IMG/VR virus record: IMGVR_UViG_3300035158_000384
Span: 1 to 64,000 of that record
DNA: 64,000 bases
Direction: 5' to 3' (one strand)
Source: a virus
The notes beneath the pieces were generated by a model. It saw only the letters and a list, made by a program, of their open reading frames with translations, had not been told where the DNA came from and searched no databases. Shown here one piece after another: positions 13,894 through 23,493 of the stretch. The position numbers and the translations under genes are program-made. Position 1 is the first letter of the stretch, and each line of letters starts with the position of its first letter.

Positions 13894-14994
13894 TTATGCC
13901 GCAGGCTTGAACGCATCCACGAAGTTCAACAGGGCCTCGTGGCCAAGCTCTTCAAGCTTGCGTTGCTGTTTCATCGTTTTGGTTTCGTGCTGTGCGTAGT
14001 ACGTGATCCCATTCACGGCGTTCCAAATCGTAACCTCGTCCGCGTGGCGACCCTCATGTTGCGCCTCTGTCACCGCAAGGTCAATCACCTTCTGCGCCAC
14101 TTTCTTTCCACCGTTCTTGTGCCCCGCGACGAACCCTTCCATCAATTCCAACCCCTCACCGGGGAGTATCAGGGTTGCCGCACTCTCCATGACCGGCAGT
14201 AATTCCCTAGCTCGCGCACCTGCGGTAACTGCCGCCCTCTGCACCATCATCAAGGGATCGGCGGTCTTACCGTAGTCCACTCTGGTCGTGGACACCTTAT
14301 CGGAGCCCGTCATACCGTTGGCGCAAAGCAACCGCTCCCAATAATCCGAAACGAAAGCTTGGCACCCCATCGAATTGTCCACGTCGAAGGACGCCCCAAA
14401 ACGCACCTTGTCTCCGTCACGAGGCTCCAACCACTCCGGGGAGAGCAAGGAAAAGTGCATGCGAACACCCTCTACCCACCCTCTTGAAAGTTCCGTGGAT
14501 GTGATAGCCGTCACCGCGGACTCGAACACATCTAGGGGTTGTACCCATGAGTGCTTGTCGGCGTCGATTGCCGCCAACACAAGCCCATCTCGGGTATCCA
14601 CGATCAAATCGGTATCCCGAGAGTGAAACGGCCCGTTGATGATCTCGTACAACACCTCCAACGCCAACTCGGGGTTGTACTGTGCCAAATCACCAACGAA
14701 TTTACTCGGTGCTTTGCCCAACCGACAAATGTCGTCAAAGGCTTCGGGCGTGAGACGGTAGTCGGTACCTGCAACGGCACCATCCAACCCGATCCTCTGA
14801 ACGTACCGCCCGTTGACGAACGCCAGCGCATCGTCCTGCTGTCGCAGAGCGTCATGAAAAGCGTCTGCGTCCGTGTATTGCTGTGTTGGTGTCTGCGGCA
14901 GCTTGAACCCCGGACTCAACCTCTCGAGTTCGCGCATATCCGGCACGGAACGTACAGCCTGCCGAAATTTTGTGTTGCGTTTTGCTTTTCTCAC
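13894..14994 (-). CDS. DUF932-like phage protein
   Basis: 366 residues behind a strong promoter at 15025-15053. The overall pattern resembles the DUF932 family of phage and plasmid proteins of unknown role: an early Y-R-LTPEAFDDICRLG segment, a central LLSPEWLEPRDGDKVRFGASFDVDNSMG, and a C-terminal TIWNAVNGITYYAQHE. No catalytic motif can be named. It has its own promoter and terminator, so it is probably expressed alone. Confidence 0.65.
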   Translation of the reverse strand: MRKAKRNTKFRQAVRSVPDMRELERLSPGFKLPQTPTQQYTDADAFHDALRQQDDALAFVNGRYVQRIGLDGAVAGTDYRLTPEAFDDICRLGKAPSKFVGDLAQYNPELALEVLYEIINGPFHSRDTDLIVDTRDGLVLAAIDADKHSWVQPLDVFESAVTAITSTELSRGWVEGVRMHFSLLSPEWLEPRDGDKVRFGASFDVDNSMGCQAFVSDYWERLLCANGMTGSDKVSTTRVDYGKTADPLMMVQRAAVTAGARARELLPVMESAATLILPGEGLELMEGFVAGHKNGGKKVAQKVIDLAVTEAQHEGRHADEVTIWNAVNGITYYAQHETKTMKQQRKLEELGHEALLNFVDAFKPAA

Positions 14995-15024
14995 GTCTCG
15001 CTCCTTTTTTTATCATCCACCCCA

Positions 15025-15053
15025 ATCATACCCCATAAACCGCCCGCTGTCAA
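15025..15053 (-). promoter_or_regulatory. Strong sigma70-type promoter
   Basis: TTGACA (15053-15048), 17-bp spacer, TATGAT (15030-15025) on the minus strand, reading into 13894-14994. Only half of the palindromic operator is present here. Confidence 0.8.
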
Positions 15054-15088
15054 GTAAAAAATCCATAATTATACGCTGACCGGGGAAA

Positions 15089-16105
15089 TCAACGATTAAA
15101 TCTGGCTTTGATTATTGACGTAACTGACGGCTCTCCACGGCTTTGTAACAAATCCCGTAGCTCTTCTCGGCGTTCATCGGGATCGCCATGTGTCAACAAG
15201 AGCGCGGAGACTTTCGGGACGCGCCCGAGCAATAGGTTGTAATACTCCGCACTCTCCCGTGAGGCATCGCTGTCCAACGAAATAACAAACTCCCGTGTAC
15301 CGTGCTCCGCCAACCGTGTAAGAAGCGCCACCTGTCGCTCACTTAGTCGCTTACCTATGAGCCCGAGCGCAGGTATCCCATTATACCAATAGGCCAGAAC
15401 GTCAAAAGGCCCCTCCACCAAAGCCACAAGCCTTGCCCCTAACGCATTATCGTAATTGAGCAAGCACTCTTGCGCGGTGTAATGCCCTTCTTTATTTGGC
15501 GGGTTCTTGGTTTTTCGGTACGCCTTTCCGCAAAACCGATTCGTCCAGTATACCAGATCGCCCCCCTGATACACAGGAAAAATCAAACGTCTCTGGTAGT
15601 CACCTGTGGGACAATACCCCAAGCGCAAGGCTTGCACAGCTTCAGCGCTGACGCCCCGCTTTTCCATGTACACAAAAGCTGGACGGCACATTATTTTTTG
15701 ACGCGCTGTCAAGTCCTCATACAACGGTATGTGCTCCCGCGGCAGTTTCACAGGCTTACGTTCGGTCGTCGGTGACGCCTTGGAAAAAAGAATCTCCCTC
15801 ACCGTAGTCTTGACCTGTTTGGGCGGCACGGTCTTGACTTCCCTTTTCAGGATCGCGAACTCCTCAATCAACAAGAAGCCGCCATTCATATCCCGGAAAA
15901 GTTTCTCCAAGCCACCTTTCCAACCGCACCTAAAACAATGCCCCACCCGCATTTTACTGTTCACATTCAGCTTGCGTTTGGTGGACTCGCTACCCAAGTG
16001 ATCGATACAAAAAGGACAGAACCATTGATACTCAGGACCGTCACCGAAGTGACTGCCCAAGCGCCTATCCAAATACTCCACCAACCCGGACCTGCGCAAT
16101 TTCAT
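15089..16105 (-). CDS. DnaG-type DNA primase
   Basis: 338 residues. N-terminal zinc-binding domain with CPFC (about 30-33) and CFRCGW (57-62), then a linker and a TOPRIM domain with VEGPFDVLAYW (about 230) and the acidic motif SLDSDA (about 276). This is the architecture of small phage primases that lay RNA primers for lagging-strand synthesis. It lies three bases beyond the stop of the helicase gene, an obvious primase-helicase pair. Confidence 0.92.
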   Translation of the reverse strand: MKLRRSGLVEYLDRRLGSHFGDGPEYQWFCPFCIDHLGSESTKRKLNVNSKMRVGHCFRCGWKGGLEKLFRDMNGGFLLIEEFAILKREVKTVPPKQVKTTVREILFSKASPTTERKPVKLPREHIPLYEDLTARQKIMCRPAFVYMEKRGVSAEAVQALRLGYCPTGDYQRRLIFPVYQGGDLVYWTNRFCGKAYRKTKNPPNKEGHYTAQECLLNYDNALGARLVALVEGPFDVLAYWYNGIPALGLIGKRLSERQVALLTRLAEHGTREFVISLDSDASRESAEYYNLLLGRVPKVSALLLTHGDPDERREELRDLLQSRGEPSVTSIIKARFNR

Positions 16106-16108
16106 TTT

Positions 16109-17629
16109 TCAACCCTCGTCGTCTGAATCTCGGATGTCGGCCACTTTTTTCACCTTTTTGCTCACCTTCTTAGCCTTCTTTTTCCGTTTCCTGCCCCCCG
16201 CTTTCTTCTCTGAAAGCACCCTACCTTCTTTCTTCATACGCTTTTGAAGGTCGCCCTCGGGTCGTCGAGTCTGAAGGCCCTCTGCCTCCTCTGCTTTGGA
16301 TAAAATGGCTTTTCCGGTTGGGTCCAGTAGTGCAACGGATTTTATCGAGCACCTGTCCCTTTTGATTTCGCAATCCACAGTCCTGCCGTCACCGTAACTG
16401 CGCAACGCCGCGAAGAAAATACGGCACAGGTCGTCGGCTTTTTCATCCGGTGACTGACACAAAGCTATTACTGTATCAGCAATCGCGGCCTTCTCAAAAC
16501 TCTCACCGAAGTCTGTAATTGTGACTACCTCTTTCGAAGCTCCCTGCCTGTTGGTCTGACTCGCCGTCCACAAAGCGCAATCAAATTCCTGCGCAAGCGC
16601 CCGCAGGTCTTCGTAAATACCGGCCTGCTCATGCCGCATCTCCCCCAAGCGCCTGTCGGGTTTGAGTATATCCGCGTAGTCCACGATTACGAGATCGGGA
16701 CGGAAGCTATTCGCCGCCAAAATCGAGAGGTGAGAACGCAAAGTGGACACCGACGCCCTGCGCGTGGAATACCCTTTCACGAAAAGCCGCCCATTGACAA
16801 ACGCCTTCGTGCGCTGTTTCAGCAACTCAATGTACTTCTTCGGATTGGTGTACTTCCACCCTACACGCCCACCTGCAATACGGTCATCGAAGCGACGCCC
16901 GATCTTGTCCTGACTCATTTCGCAAGTGTAGTAGACGACGTTGTAACCCCACAACGCCAACAACGCACCAAAACCGAAATTAATCAGGAGCGTCGTTTTG
17001 CCGCGCTTGGGTGGTGCGAGAATAACACCCAACTCCCCACGGCCAAGACCTCCACGGAGTGCCCGATCCAAGTGAACCAACCCTGTTGGCACGGTTTCCC
17101 CGATATGCTCACCCTGCAAGTAGTAGTCATACCTGCTGCTTTCGGTATCCGCGTACTCCAACCCCAAGTCGGTCAAATCCTCACCAACAGCGAGCGCGTC
17201 CTGTATGAGCGGCATCACGTTTCTGTCGCCCCGCTCCAACATATCCGCACCCTCAATAATGGCATTGATCATAGCTTGATGTCTGCCGAAATTGATGGCC
17301 TTGTCCATAACCGCTTCAGCGTCTGAAACGTCGGCCTTGTACATATTCTCAAGTAGTGCCTCGAGATCGAGCATCTTCTCGTCGTCCGCGATCTCACGGA
17401 CCAACTCAGTCATGAGCGCACGCCCCGGAAGACTGCCGTACTCGTCGTGGTGCTGAAACAAGGCTTTCGCGATTGTGTAGTGCAAGTCGGACACGAAATA
17501 CGCTGGGTCCAACGCGGCTCTGTAACGCGGGATAAAACTCGGTATGCGCAACGCCACTTCCAAAACGTGCTTCTGGAATTCACGCCCGAACTGAACGTCG
17601 TAGGTACCTGCCTGTTTTACGTCACTCAT
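16109..17629 (-). CDS. DnaB-like replicative helicase
   Basis: 506 residues from ATG 17629 behind GGGGG. N-terminal helical domain (residues 1-150), then a RecA-type core with Walker A PPKRGKTT (about 206-213), Walker B LVIVDYADIL (about 305) and SQTNRQG after it. It unwinds the fork 5'-3' and recruits primase. The last 45 residues are very Lys-rich (KKAGGRKRKKKAKKVSKKVKK), a histone-like DNA-binding tail unusual for this family. It overlaps the stop of the upstream gene by 4 bases. Confidence 0.9.
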   Translation of the reverse strand: MSDVKQAGTYDVQFGREFQKHVLEVALRIPSFIPRYRAALDPAYFVSDLHYTIAKALFQHHDEYGSLPGRALMTELVREIADDEKMLDLEALLENMYKADVSDAEAVMDKAINFGRHQAMINAIIEGADMLERGDRNVMPLIQDALAVGEDLTDLGLEYADTESSRYDYYLQGEHIGETVPTGLVHLDRALRGGLGRGELGVILAPPKRGKTTLLINFGFGALLALWGYNVVYYTCEMSQDKIGRRFDDRIAGGRVGWKYTNPKKYIELLKQRTKAFVNGRLFVKGYSTRRASVSTLRSHLSILAANSFRPDLVIVDYADILKPDRRLGEMRHEQAGIYEDLRALAQEFDCALWTASQTNRQGASKEVVTITDFGESFEKAAIADTVIALCQSPDEKADDLCRIFFAALRSYGDGRTVDCEIKRDRCSIKSVALLDPTGKAILSKAEEAEGLQTRRPEGDLQKRMKKEGRVLSEKKAGGRKRKKKAKKVSKKVKKVADIRDSDDEG

Positions 17630-18564
17630 TCGATCCCCCACTCTTTGCCGGGTACATTCGACAAATCCCCTCGCGCCTTTGGTTTCACGTCTGCGAATTG
17701 GTTGCGGAGAAAATAAGCCAAACCATACCAGCTAAACGGTTCGTGATAGCCCAACCACTCTGACAAGCCACTACACAACATTTCCACCACGTCGTGCGCA
17801 GCCTGTAAAACAACCAACCGTTTGGTGGCGTGTAGTAATGCTGGGTAAAACTCCCTTTCGAGATTTCGTCGGCGTGCCTTGTACGCATGGGTCATATTGC
17901 TTCTGTCGTCCAACACGCGCCAATCCCACGAAGGGTTGCAATCCAAAACAACATCCTTCCACGCCGGACTCTCGCCCAACATGTGCAACCGGACGTAGTA
18001 AGAACCAACCTCAAACTCGTCCTCGTACAACGTCCTGCGCAACACCCCTGCGAGTGTCCGCTCGTTGTACACGTCGTAATATCCGCGACGAAAACGCCTG
18101 TGAGCACGCCGCAAAAAGATATTGTAACGGGCCTTGGCCTTCTCACCTAAAAGCAAATTCGGCTGAAAGCCGTATTGTTCGACTTGGGGCGCATCAAAAA
18201 GCATCCACATCTGCGCCGCGATGTACGTTGTTCGGTCTGCTCCGCTCACCGTGCAGTAGTCTTCCGCCTTCTTGAGCAACTTCCGAGCACGATCTGACCG
18301 CAAAACTTTCTCGGAAGGCGGTTGTCCGAAATGCTGTGTATGGAGTGTTATGTAGAGGTCTGTAAAAGACATGTCGGCACGAGGCCGGAAACTTCTTTCG
18401 AGGGCTGCTTTACTCTCCGCTAAAGATTTGCGTTCGGTCCACCGTTTGGCTTGTTCAGAGCAAGCTGCCCGTTCTCCACACTCCACACACGATTCACTAT
18501 CGGAAATAAATTCAACACCAAAGCACGGCGGAACAACACCTATCACAGGTGTTCTCTCCACCAC
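17626..18564 (-). CDS. Hypothetical protein of the replication operon
   Basis: 312 residues from GTG 18564 behind GAGGTG. A Cys group near the start (ESCVECGERAACSEQ, about residues 25-38) may bind metal; the rest is helical, aromatic and Arg-rich. It lies between RNA-ligase-like and helicase genes and is coupled to both, so a replication or repair role is plausible. No family recognised. Confidence 0.65.
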   Translation of the reverse strand: MVERTPVIGVVPPCFGVEFISDSESCVECGERAACSEQAKRWTERKSLAESKAALERSFRPRADMSFTDLYITLHTQHFGQPPSEKVLRSDRARKLLKKAEDYCTVSGADRTTYIAAQMWMLFDAPQVEQYGFQPNLLLGEKAKARYNIFLRRAHRRFRRGYYDVYNERTLAGVLRRTLYEDEFEVGSYYVRLHMLGESPAWKDVVLDCNPSWDWRVLDDRSNMTHAYKARRRNLEREFYPALLHATKRLVVLQAAHDVVEMLCSGLSEWLGYHEPFSWYGLAYFLRNQFADVKPKARGDLSNVPGKEWGIE

Positions 18565-18570
18565 ATCACC

Positions 18571-19254
18571 TCATTCGCTACCTAAGCCGTATTCAGCATC
18601 CCTATCCGCGTCGACTTCTTCGTTCGGCGGCCATGTGTACCCGAAGTCCTTGCGTTTGATTTTGACCATACGCCCGTCCGGGTGGTGCCACACTACACCC
18701 TCGATTTTGGTCCTCGAGAAATACTGAAGCAGGCCGTAGAAGTCTCTCGGGACATCCCGCAATTCAACAGCCCCGTGCCGATAAAACTCATGCTCCTCGA
18801 GCTTATACGGGTTCCCTTGCACCTTTGGACCGACCAACTCGAACGTCGCCGGACCTCGAAGATTGTGCAACGAAGGCTCGCGGTTCCAAGCCTCCTCAAA
18901 CATACCGTAGTCCGACGCTTTCGGGTCCACCGGAACCCATCCGGGCCAATGCCCCGTGTTTACGTCAGGCTCCGTTTCACACTCACGCCAACTCTCGGGG
19001 GCTGGTTTGAAATCTGATAGACGATAGGGCTTGTCTGGATGTTTTGCGTGCGCCCTGCGTGCGGATTTTGTAACCTTTCGGTCATACCGCCGCCACAGCC
19101 TCCCTTCGAACACCAAGCAGGCCATACCATCCATTTTAACGGTGGCTTTGCCTTCCCCAGCCACAACCCACTCGCAACCCGCCACCAATTCGTCTTTCAC
19201 GAGCCGCGTACCGCCTGTGTAGTCCCTCTGAAACAAACTCGGAACCTTTTTCAC
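18571..19254 (-). CDS. RNA ligase-like nucleotidyltransferase (DUF5565 type, likely)
   Basis: 227 residues from GTG 19254, overlapping the helicase stop. It carries the ligase motifs: motif I K-M-D-G with the expected AMP-accepting Lys at about residue 40, motif IIIa-like ATFELVGPKVQ, motif IV EGVVW (about 185) and motif V KIKRKDFG (about 197). The short length and missing C-terminal OB fold fit RNA ligases of the DUF5565 group better than DNA ligases. The predicted reaction is ATP-dependent sealing of nicked nucleic acid, probably RNA. DNA ligation remains possible. Confidence 0.75.
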   Translation of the reverse strand: MKKVPSLFQRDYTGGTRLVKDELVAGCEWVVAGEGKATVKMDGMACLVFEGRLWRRYDRKVTKSARRAHAKHPDKPYRLSDFKPAPESWRECETEPDVNTGHWPGWVPVDPKASDYGMFEEAWNREPSLHNLRGPATFELVGPKVQGNPYKLEEHEFYRHGAVELRDVPRDFYGLLQYFSRTKIEGVVWHHPDGRMVKIKRKDFGYTWPPNEEVDADRDAEYGLGSE

Positions 19255-21449
19255 GCCAGCATCCTCTCCAAGTGTCGCTGGAGTCCTGTAACTCGGCGCA
19301 CTTGTTTGTTACGGTCAATAATGTCAACGATCTCCTCTCGCACCCCAACCAAGACACACATCTCCTGCGCACGGCTGACGGCGGTGTAGAGCCAATTTCG
19401 TTGTGTGATCATTGGGCCAAGACACGGGTGAATCGGAATCACAATGATGCGATTCTCCGACCCTTGGAATTTGTGCCCTGTTATCGCATATGCCAACTGC
19501 AAATTGTTGGAAACAGCGTCGACAGTAACCTCTCTATCAGGGTTGTCAAAACGCGCATCCAATGTCTGCTCCTTGTAGTCCACGTCGAACACAAACCCGA
19601 TGTCGCCATTGATCAACTGCGCCGCGTAATCGTTGCGGGTCTGGATGACTTTGTCGCCCGGATTGAACTGTACCACCTCGTGCTGACGTTCCCCTGTGAA
19701 ATGCTCCTGCAAGCGCTCGTTCAAAGCTTTGCAGGACAATTCGGAGCGCTCTCGTAGTGCAGTTATAACCTGAATATCTCGCAGAGGATCAGCGCGGAAA
19801 TCCGCAGGCAGGACGCTCGTTACCAATTCCACAATCAGGTCTTGAATTTCATCGGGGTCTTCAAGCTCTACAAAAGCAAAATCCGACTCCTCGCCATCTC
19901 GCGGCAAAAGTATGTCCGTGCCGTCCTTAATCCTATGGCAATTACGAATTATCAACCCCGCGTCCTGTCGCTTAATCTCTGTCAATTCTACGCTTGGAAC
20001 CTCCCCGGAATGTATCATATCCCGCAACACCGAACCTGAACCCACGCTCGGCAATTGGTAAATGTCGCCAACCAAAATCAGCCGAACGTCGTTCCTCAGC
20101 GCCTCACACAACCGCGCCATCAGACTCGTGTCCACCATTGACACTTCGTCAACAATAACCGTGCTGTGCGGTAGTGGGTTTGACTCGTTGTACTCGAAAG
20201 ACCACGTTGAGACGCCAGTTACGTCGTCTGTTGTGACCGACGTGGGTTGAAGTGCTCGGTGTATTGTGTGCGCGGGCTCTCCGGTCAATTCCGTCAATCT
20301 GCGGGCAGCTTTGCCTGTCGGAGCTACTAGAAGCACTTCCTTGCCCCGACACATGGGCTGGTCGAGCAGGTAACGCACCGTGAACGTCTTGCCGGTGCCG
20401 GGAGCCCCGGTGAGAATGAACACACGGGACGAAATCGCCGCTTTGACCGCCACTTTCTGGTCGTCGGCCAACGTGTTCGACGTGACCTCAAAATCGGCCT
20501 GCGGGGGGTTCTGCAACAACTCGGCCAGCTTTGTGGCTATCTTCAACTCGTCGGCGTAAACCAACGGGTCGTAGATGTGGCCGTCATCCTCAACAAGCTC
20601 GCCAGCTTCGAGCATGGTCTCCAAAACAGGCTTGACCATGCGGGAAAACAAACCGAGCACCTGACCGACTTCACGGGCGAATTTGGACGCAGGACGGCAG
20701 GTGTGTCCCTCAAACCGTGCGGCACGGTCAAGCGTGTAGTACGTCCCAGCCTTTACTCGACATGGGGCGGTTCGCGGGATACCGACGGCGGCTCCGATCT
20801 TGTCGGCAAGCTCGAAATTGAATCCCCTGATCCTGCGAATCATCTGGTAAGGGTCGGTTTTGAGAAGCTCGGGAGTCTTGGCACCATAAACTCGAACCAT
20901 GCGACTTTTCATGGCCTTGGAAACGCCCTTGATCCCCTCCAAAATGTCCGCTACGGCAATCAAAGCCTTTTCGCTGGCCTCATTGTCGAGAAGGCACTTT
21001 TGGATTTCCTGTGCGCGTTCCGGGGTGATTCCCGGTATATGCGCCGCTACCGTCTCCGGCTCGGTCTTGCAAACGTGCAAGGTGTTGGCACCGAAGGCGG
21101 CCACCAACGCTTCCACGCGCTGTTCCCCGAGCCATTTGGCGTTCTCTTTCAGGTAGATACAAATACCGGCGGAGGTCTTGGGAGCCTCGGTTTCGTATGT
21201 CTCGAAATCAAACTGGACACCGTATTTGGGGTGTTCTGTCCACTCGCCGTGGAACGTGTAAGTGAGCCCCTCAACAGGCTCGAAGTGTTGTCCCTTAACA
21301 ACCGCCCAACCTGTTACCCGAACTCCCCCGAAGGGCTCCTCCGGTATCTCTTCAACGTCCAGAGAAGCCATGTCAAGCTCGGCGTAGGCGATCAGAAAAT
21401 CGTCCTTTTGGAACAGAAAGCGGTCAAGTGTTGCCGTGATGGTAGTCAC
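19251..21449 (-). CDS. RecD2-like DNA helicase
   Basis: 732 residues from GTG 21449 behind AGGGGG. The start is placed after the operator at 21467-21481, which lies inside the longest open frame. N-terminal helix-hairpin-helix region (IPGITPERAQEIQ and IRRIRGFNFELADKIG), then a superfamily 1 helicase core: motif I GAPGTGKT (about 350), motif II VDEVSMVD, motif III LVGDIYQLPSVG, and a C-terminal AITGHKFQGSE, then YTAVSRA. RecD2/Dda-like enzymes move 5'-3' and act in recombination or fork restart. First gene after the promoter at 21546-21574. Confidence 0.9.
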   Translation of the reverse strand: MTTITATLDRFLFQKDDFLIAYAELDMASLDVEEIPEEPFGGVRVTGWAVVKGQHFEPVEGLTYTFHGEWTEHPKYGVQFDFETYETEAPKTSAGICIYLKENAKWLGEQRVEALVAAFGANTLHVCKTEPETVAAHIPGITPERAQEIQKCLLDNEASEKALIAVADILEGIKGVSKAMKSRMVRVYGAKTPELLKTDPYQMIRRIRGFNFELADKIGAAVGIPRTAPCRVKAGTYYTLDRAARFEGHTCRPASKFAREVGQVLGLFSRMVKPVLETMLEAGELVEDDGHIYDPLVYADELKIATKLAELLQNPPQADFEVTSNTLADDQKVAVKAAISSRVFILTGAPGTGKTFTVRYLLDQPMCRGKEVLLVAPTGKAARRLTELTGEPAHTIHRALQPTSVTTDDVTGVSTWSFEYNESNPLPHSTVIVDEVSMVDTSLMARLCEALRNDVRLILVGDIYQLPSVGSGSVLRDMIHSGEVPSVELTEIKRQDAGLIIRNCHRIKDGTDILLPRDGEESDFAFVELEDPDEIQDLIVELVTSVLPADFRADPLRDIQVITALRERSELSCKALNERLQEHFTGERQHEVVQFNPGDKVIQTRNDYAAQLINGDIGFVFDVDYKEQTLDARFDNPDREVTVDAVSNNLQLAYAITGHKFQGSENRIIVIPIHPCLGPMITQRNWLYTAVSRAQEMCVLVGVREEIVDIIDRNKQVRRVTGLQRHLERMLA

Positions 21450-21466
21450 GATTAAGCCCCCTAAAG

Positions 21467-21481
21467 TTGACATTGTGTCAA
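21467..21481. promoter_or_regulatory. Palindromic operator, 5' leader position
   Basis: Perfect TTGACATTGTGTCAA palindrome between the promoter at 21546-21574 and the ribosome site of the RecD2-like gene. A repressor bound here would block elongation or sit over the leader. Confidence 0.8.
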
Positions 21482-21545
21482 CCGCGTGGACAGGCGTGAC
21501 GGACAGCCCAAAACGCAGGTCCGCCAAATTCGTTACGGTATTCGA

Positions 21546-21574
21546 AGTTTAGCACGCGGTTTGTGATCTGTCAA
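21546..21574 (-). promoter_or_regulatory. Sigma70-type promoter for RecD2-like operon
   Basis: TTGACA (21574-21569), 17-bp spacer, TA AACT -10 box (21551-21546). It reads into RecD2-like, RNA-ligase-like, helicase and primase genes, which follow without clear terminators. Confidence 0.8.
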
Positions 21575-21630
21575 GCGTATTTACGAATCCATTGCCCTGT
21601 GCCGCGTGTAAAATGTGCCTGTTTAACGGT

Positions 21631-23211
21631 TTACGCTTCTTCATAAGTTTTCTGCATCGCCTCTTCCCACTTCAAAAACGGGAGGAGATCGTCGAACCCC
21701 TCGGTCGATCCCGGCTCGGGCCAATCTTCCAACAACGCCACCTCGTAGCCCTCATCTTCGTAAAACTCGGCGCGTGATGCGGCGTGTTCGGTGAGTTTAG
21801 GGTGGCAGACGGGTACGAAATCCACAACCCACACGTCCTCTCCGCCCTTTCGCCGCATGCCCCGACCAACGCGCTGTAGTGCGCTCGTGTTGACCTTGAC
21901 GCCTTCCGCCAGAACAATCGCGTTCACGTTCGGTACGTCCTCGCCCTCGTCCCAAATCGTGGACACAAGCACGGCGTGTATCTGCCCGCTGTTCAGGAGT
22001 TTTTTCGCTTCCAGCCGGTCCTCGGTTGTCGTTGCCCCCCAGCACGCCCGGAAGTCCACGCCCTTGTCGTCAAGCATGGCTTCGAGGGTGCGGAAGTGCT
22101 TCTTGTACCGGCACAGCACCATGACTTTGCGCCCTTGGTCCACCAGCCACGTAGTGGCCTTGACCACCGCGTCGTTGTGCAGTTTGTTCTCTACGATTCC
22201 AGCGTCGTAAGCCGCCTTGTAAGCCAATTCGCGGGATTTACCCTCTCGCCAAACCTTACCCAGCGAGCCCCGCGCACCGGATGCGTTATCCGACATCACC
22301 ATGACAATTCGAGGACGTGCGGCCAAGCCTTCGGCAATCAGGTGCTCCGCCTCGACGTTGTAAATCACAGGCCCTGTAGCACCAATAAGCCGGAGGTCCG
22401 AAAGCTCGTTCTCCTTCAGCGGCGTTCCCGACAAACCGTAGCGGAATCGCGCGGGGCACGCCATCGCTATGTCTTGCCAACTGTTGGACGAGGTGTGGTG
22501 GCACTCGTCCAGCATTATGCAATCTACTTGTTCTTCTATCAAAAACCTTAAATCTTCGTTGGCAGGTATTAACTTACCTTTGCGGCGTCTCGGCTTAAAG
22601 CCTATAAGGGTTTGAGCCGTCCCGACAGTCACGTCTCCGGTCGTTTTCACACCATCGCCGCATTGTCCGACAGTCAAGTCACCCTCGTAGTAACGCTCGA
22701 AACGCTCGACGGTCTGCGTAAGCAAGCCTTTCTTCGGTACGACCACCAGAGTGCGAACGTCGTACTCCTCCCACAAATAGCGAGCAACGGCGGCCATTAT
22801 CTCCGTTTTGCCGGATGCGGTCGGGGACTTCACTACACCTCGAGGGTGTGCCAGCATGGACATGCACGCCTCGTATTGGTGATCCCACAGGGTAATTCCG
22901 GGGAGGTACTCCGGGGTAAACCGTTTCAAATCCACCGTTACCCTGTACGGGTCGAGGACTTCAAGGTCCGCAAATTCTTGAAACTCCAGCAAGTACGTTT
23001 GTGCTCGCGCTACCAACCCAGCGGGAAAACGATTGCCGGAGTAGAAACGAACCTTGCCGTCCCAACGACCATCCTTGCAAATCTGCAAGAAGTGCGCTTT
23101 AGGGTCACGAACCGCGAGGCATTGTTCGAGGTGCCTACCGGGGATGCCTTCCAAGAATGCCCACGCCCCATCAATCTCAATTTTTGGTTTGGTGCTCTCG
23201 TTCTTCGGCAT
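21631..23211 (-). CDS. UvsW-like superfamily 2 helicase
   Basis: 526 residues from ATG 23211 behind GAGAGG. An N-terminal domain of about 105 residues resembles the small DNA-recognition domain of T4 UvsW. The core has LWDHQYEA (Q motif), motif I SPTASGKT (about 129-136), motif II DECHH (about 239), SGTP, and the C-terminal RVGRGMRRK. UvsW-type helicases unwind branched DNA and R-loops and help switch from origin-dependent to recombination-dependent replication. An operator at 23230-23244 precedes it. Confidence 0.9.
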   Translation of the reverse strand: MPKNESTKPKIEIDGAWAFLEGIPGRHLEQCLAVRDPKAHFLQICKDGRWDGKVRFYSGNRFPAGLVARAQTYLLEFQEFADLEVLDPYRVTVDLKRFTPEYLPGITLWDHQYEACMSMLAHPRGVVKSPTASGKTEIMAAVARYLWEEYDVRTLVVVPKKGLLTQTVERFERYYEGDLTVGQCGDGVKTTGDVTVGTAQTLIGFKPRRRKGKLIPANEDLRFLIEEQVDCIMLDECHHTSSNSWQDIAMACPARFRYGLSGTPLKENELSDLRLIGATGPVIYNVEAEHLIAEGLAARPRIVMVMSDNASGARGSLGKVWREGKSRELAYKAAYDAGIVENKLHNDAVVKATTWLVDQGRKVMVLCRYKKHFRTLEAMLDDKGVDFRACWGATTTEDRLEAKKLLNSGQIHAVLVSTIWDEGEDVPNVNAIVLAEGVKVNTSALQRVGRGMRRKGGEDVWVVDFVPVCHPKLTEHAASRAEFYEDEGYEVALLEDWPEPGSTEGFDDLLPFLKWEEAMQKTYEEA

Positions 23212-23229
23212 GACCTCTCGCTTCGTTTT

Positions 23230-23244
23230 TTGACACAAAGTCAA
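23230..23244. promoter_or_regulatory. Palindromic operator upstream of UvsW-like gene
   Basis: TTGACACAAAGTCAA, a near-perfect copy of the operator palindrome, about 18 bases upstream of the UvsW-like start codon. Confidence 0.7.
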
Positions 23245-23259
23245 CTACGGCGTCGGCCC

Positions 23260-23420
23260 CTCGCGCACGGGCTTTTGATCGTACTTCTCTTTCGGTCTTC
23301 TCTCTTCTCTCTCTTTTTTTGATCCCTCTCTCTATAGAGAGAGGGTTTTTTTATTAATGATCTCTAGATCAAGAACTATACAAATTAGCTTTGAAGAACG
23401 ATCAAAAGATCAAAAAGAAT
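23260..23420. other. Origin-like region: GATC cluster, pyrimidine tract, inverted repeat
   Basis: The 282-bp gap between two genes (23212-23493) contains six GATC sites within 135 bp (23277, 23321, 23359, 23367, 23400, 23408), a long CT-rich run, a 22-bp perfect inverted repeat at 23324-23345 followed by T7, and AT-rich sequence. It lies among helicase genes. GATC clusters and easily melted sequence are known in some plasmid and chromosomal origins. No protein-binding iterons were recognised. Confidence 0.35.
23324..23352 (+). terminator. Perfect inverted repeat with T tract
   Basis: CCCTCTCTCTATAGAGAGAG plus GG forms a perfect stem, followed by TTTTTTTATT on the plus strand. It would terminate plus-strand transcripts, yet no plus-strand gene lies upstream; an antisense transcript or an origin element could explain it. 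Confidence 0.5.
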
Positions 23421-23493
23421 GGGGGCGCGAAAGTCACTTTCAGCGTACACCCCCGACAGGTCGAGAGTCAAGACTTTTGCCACAGAATTTCTG

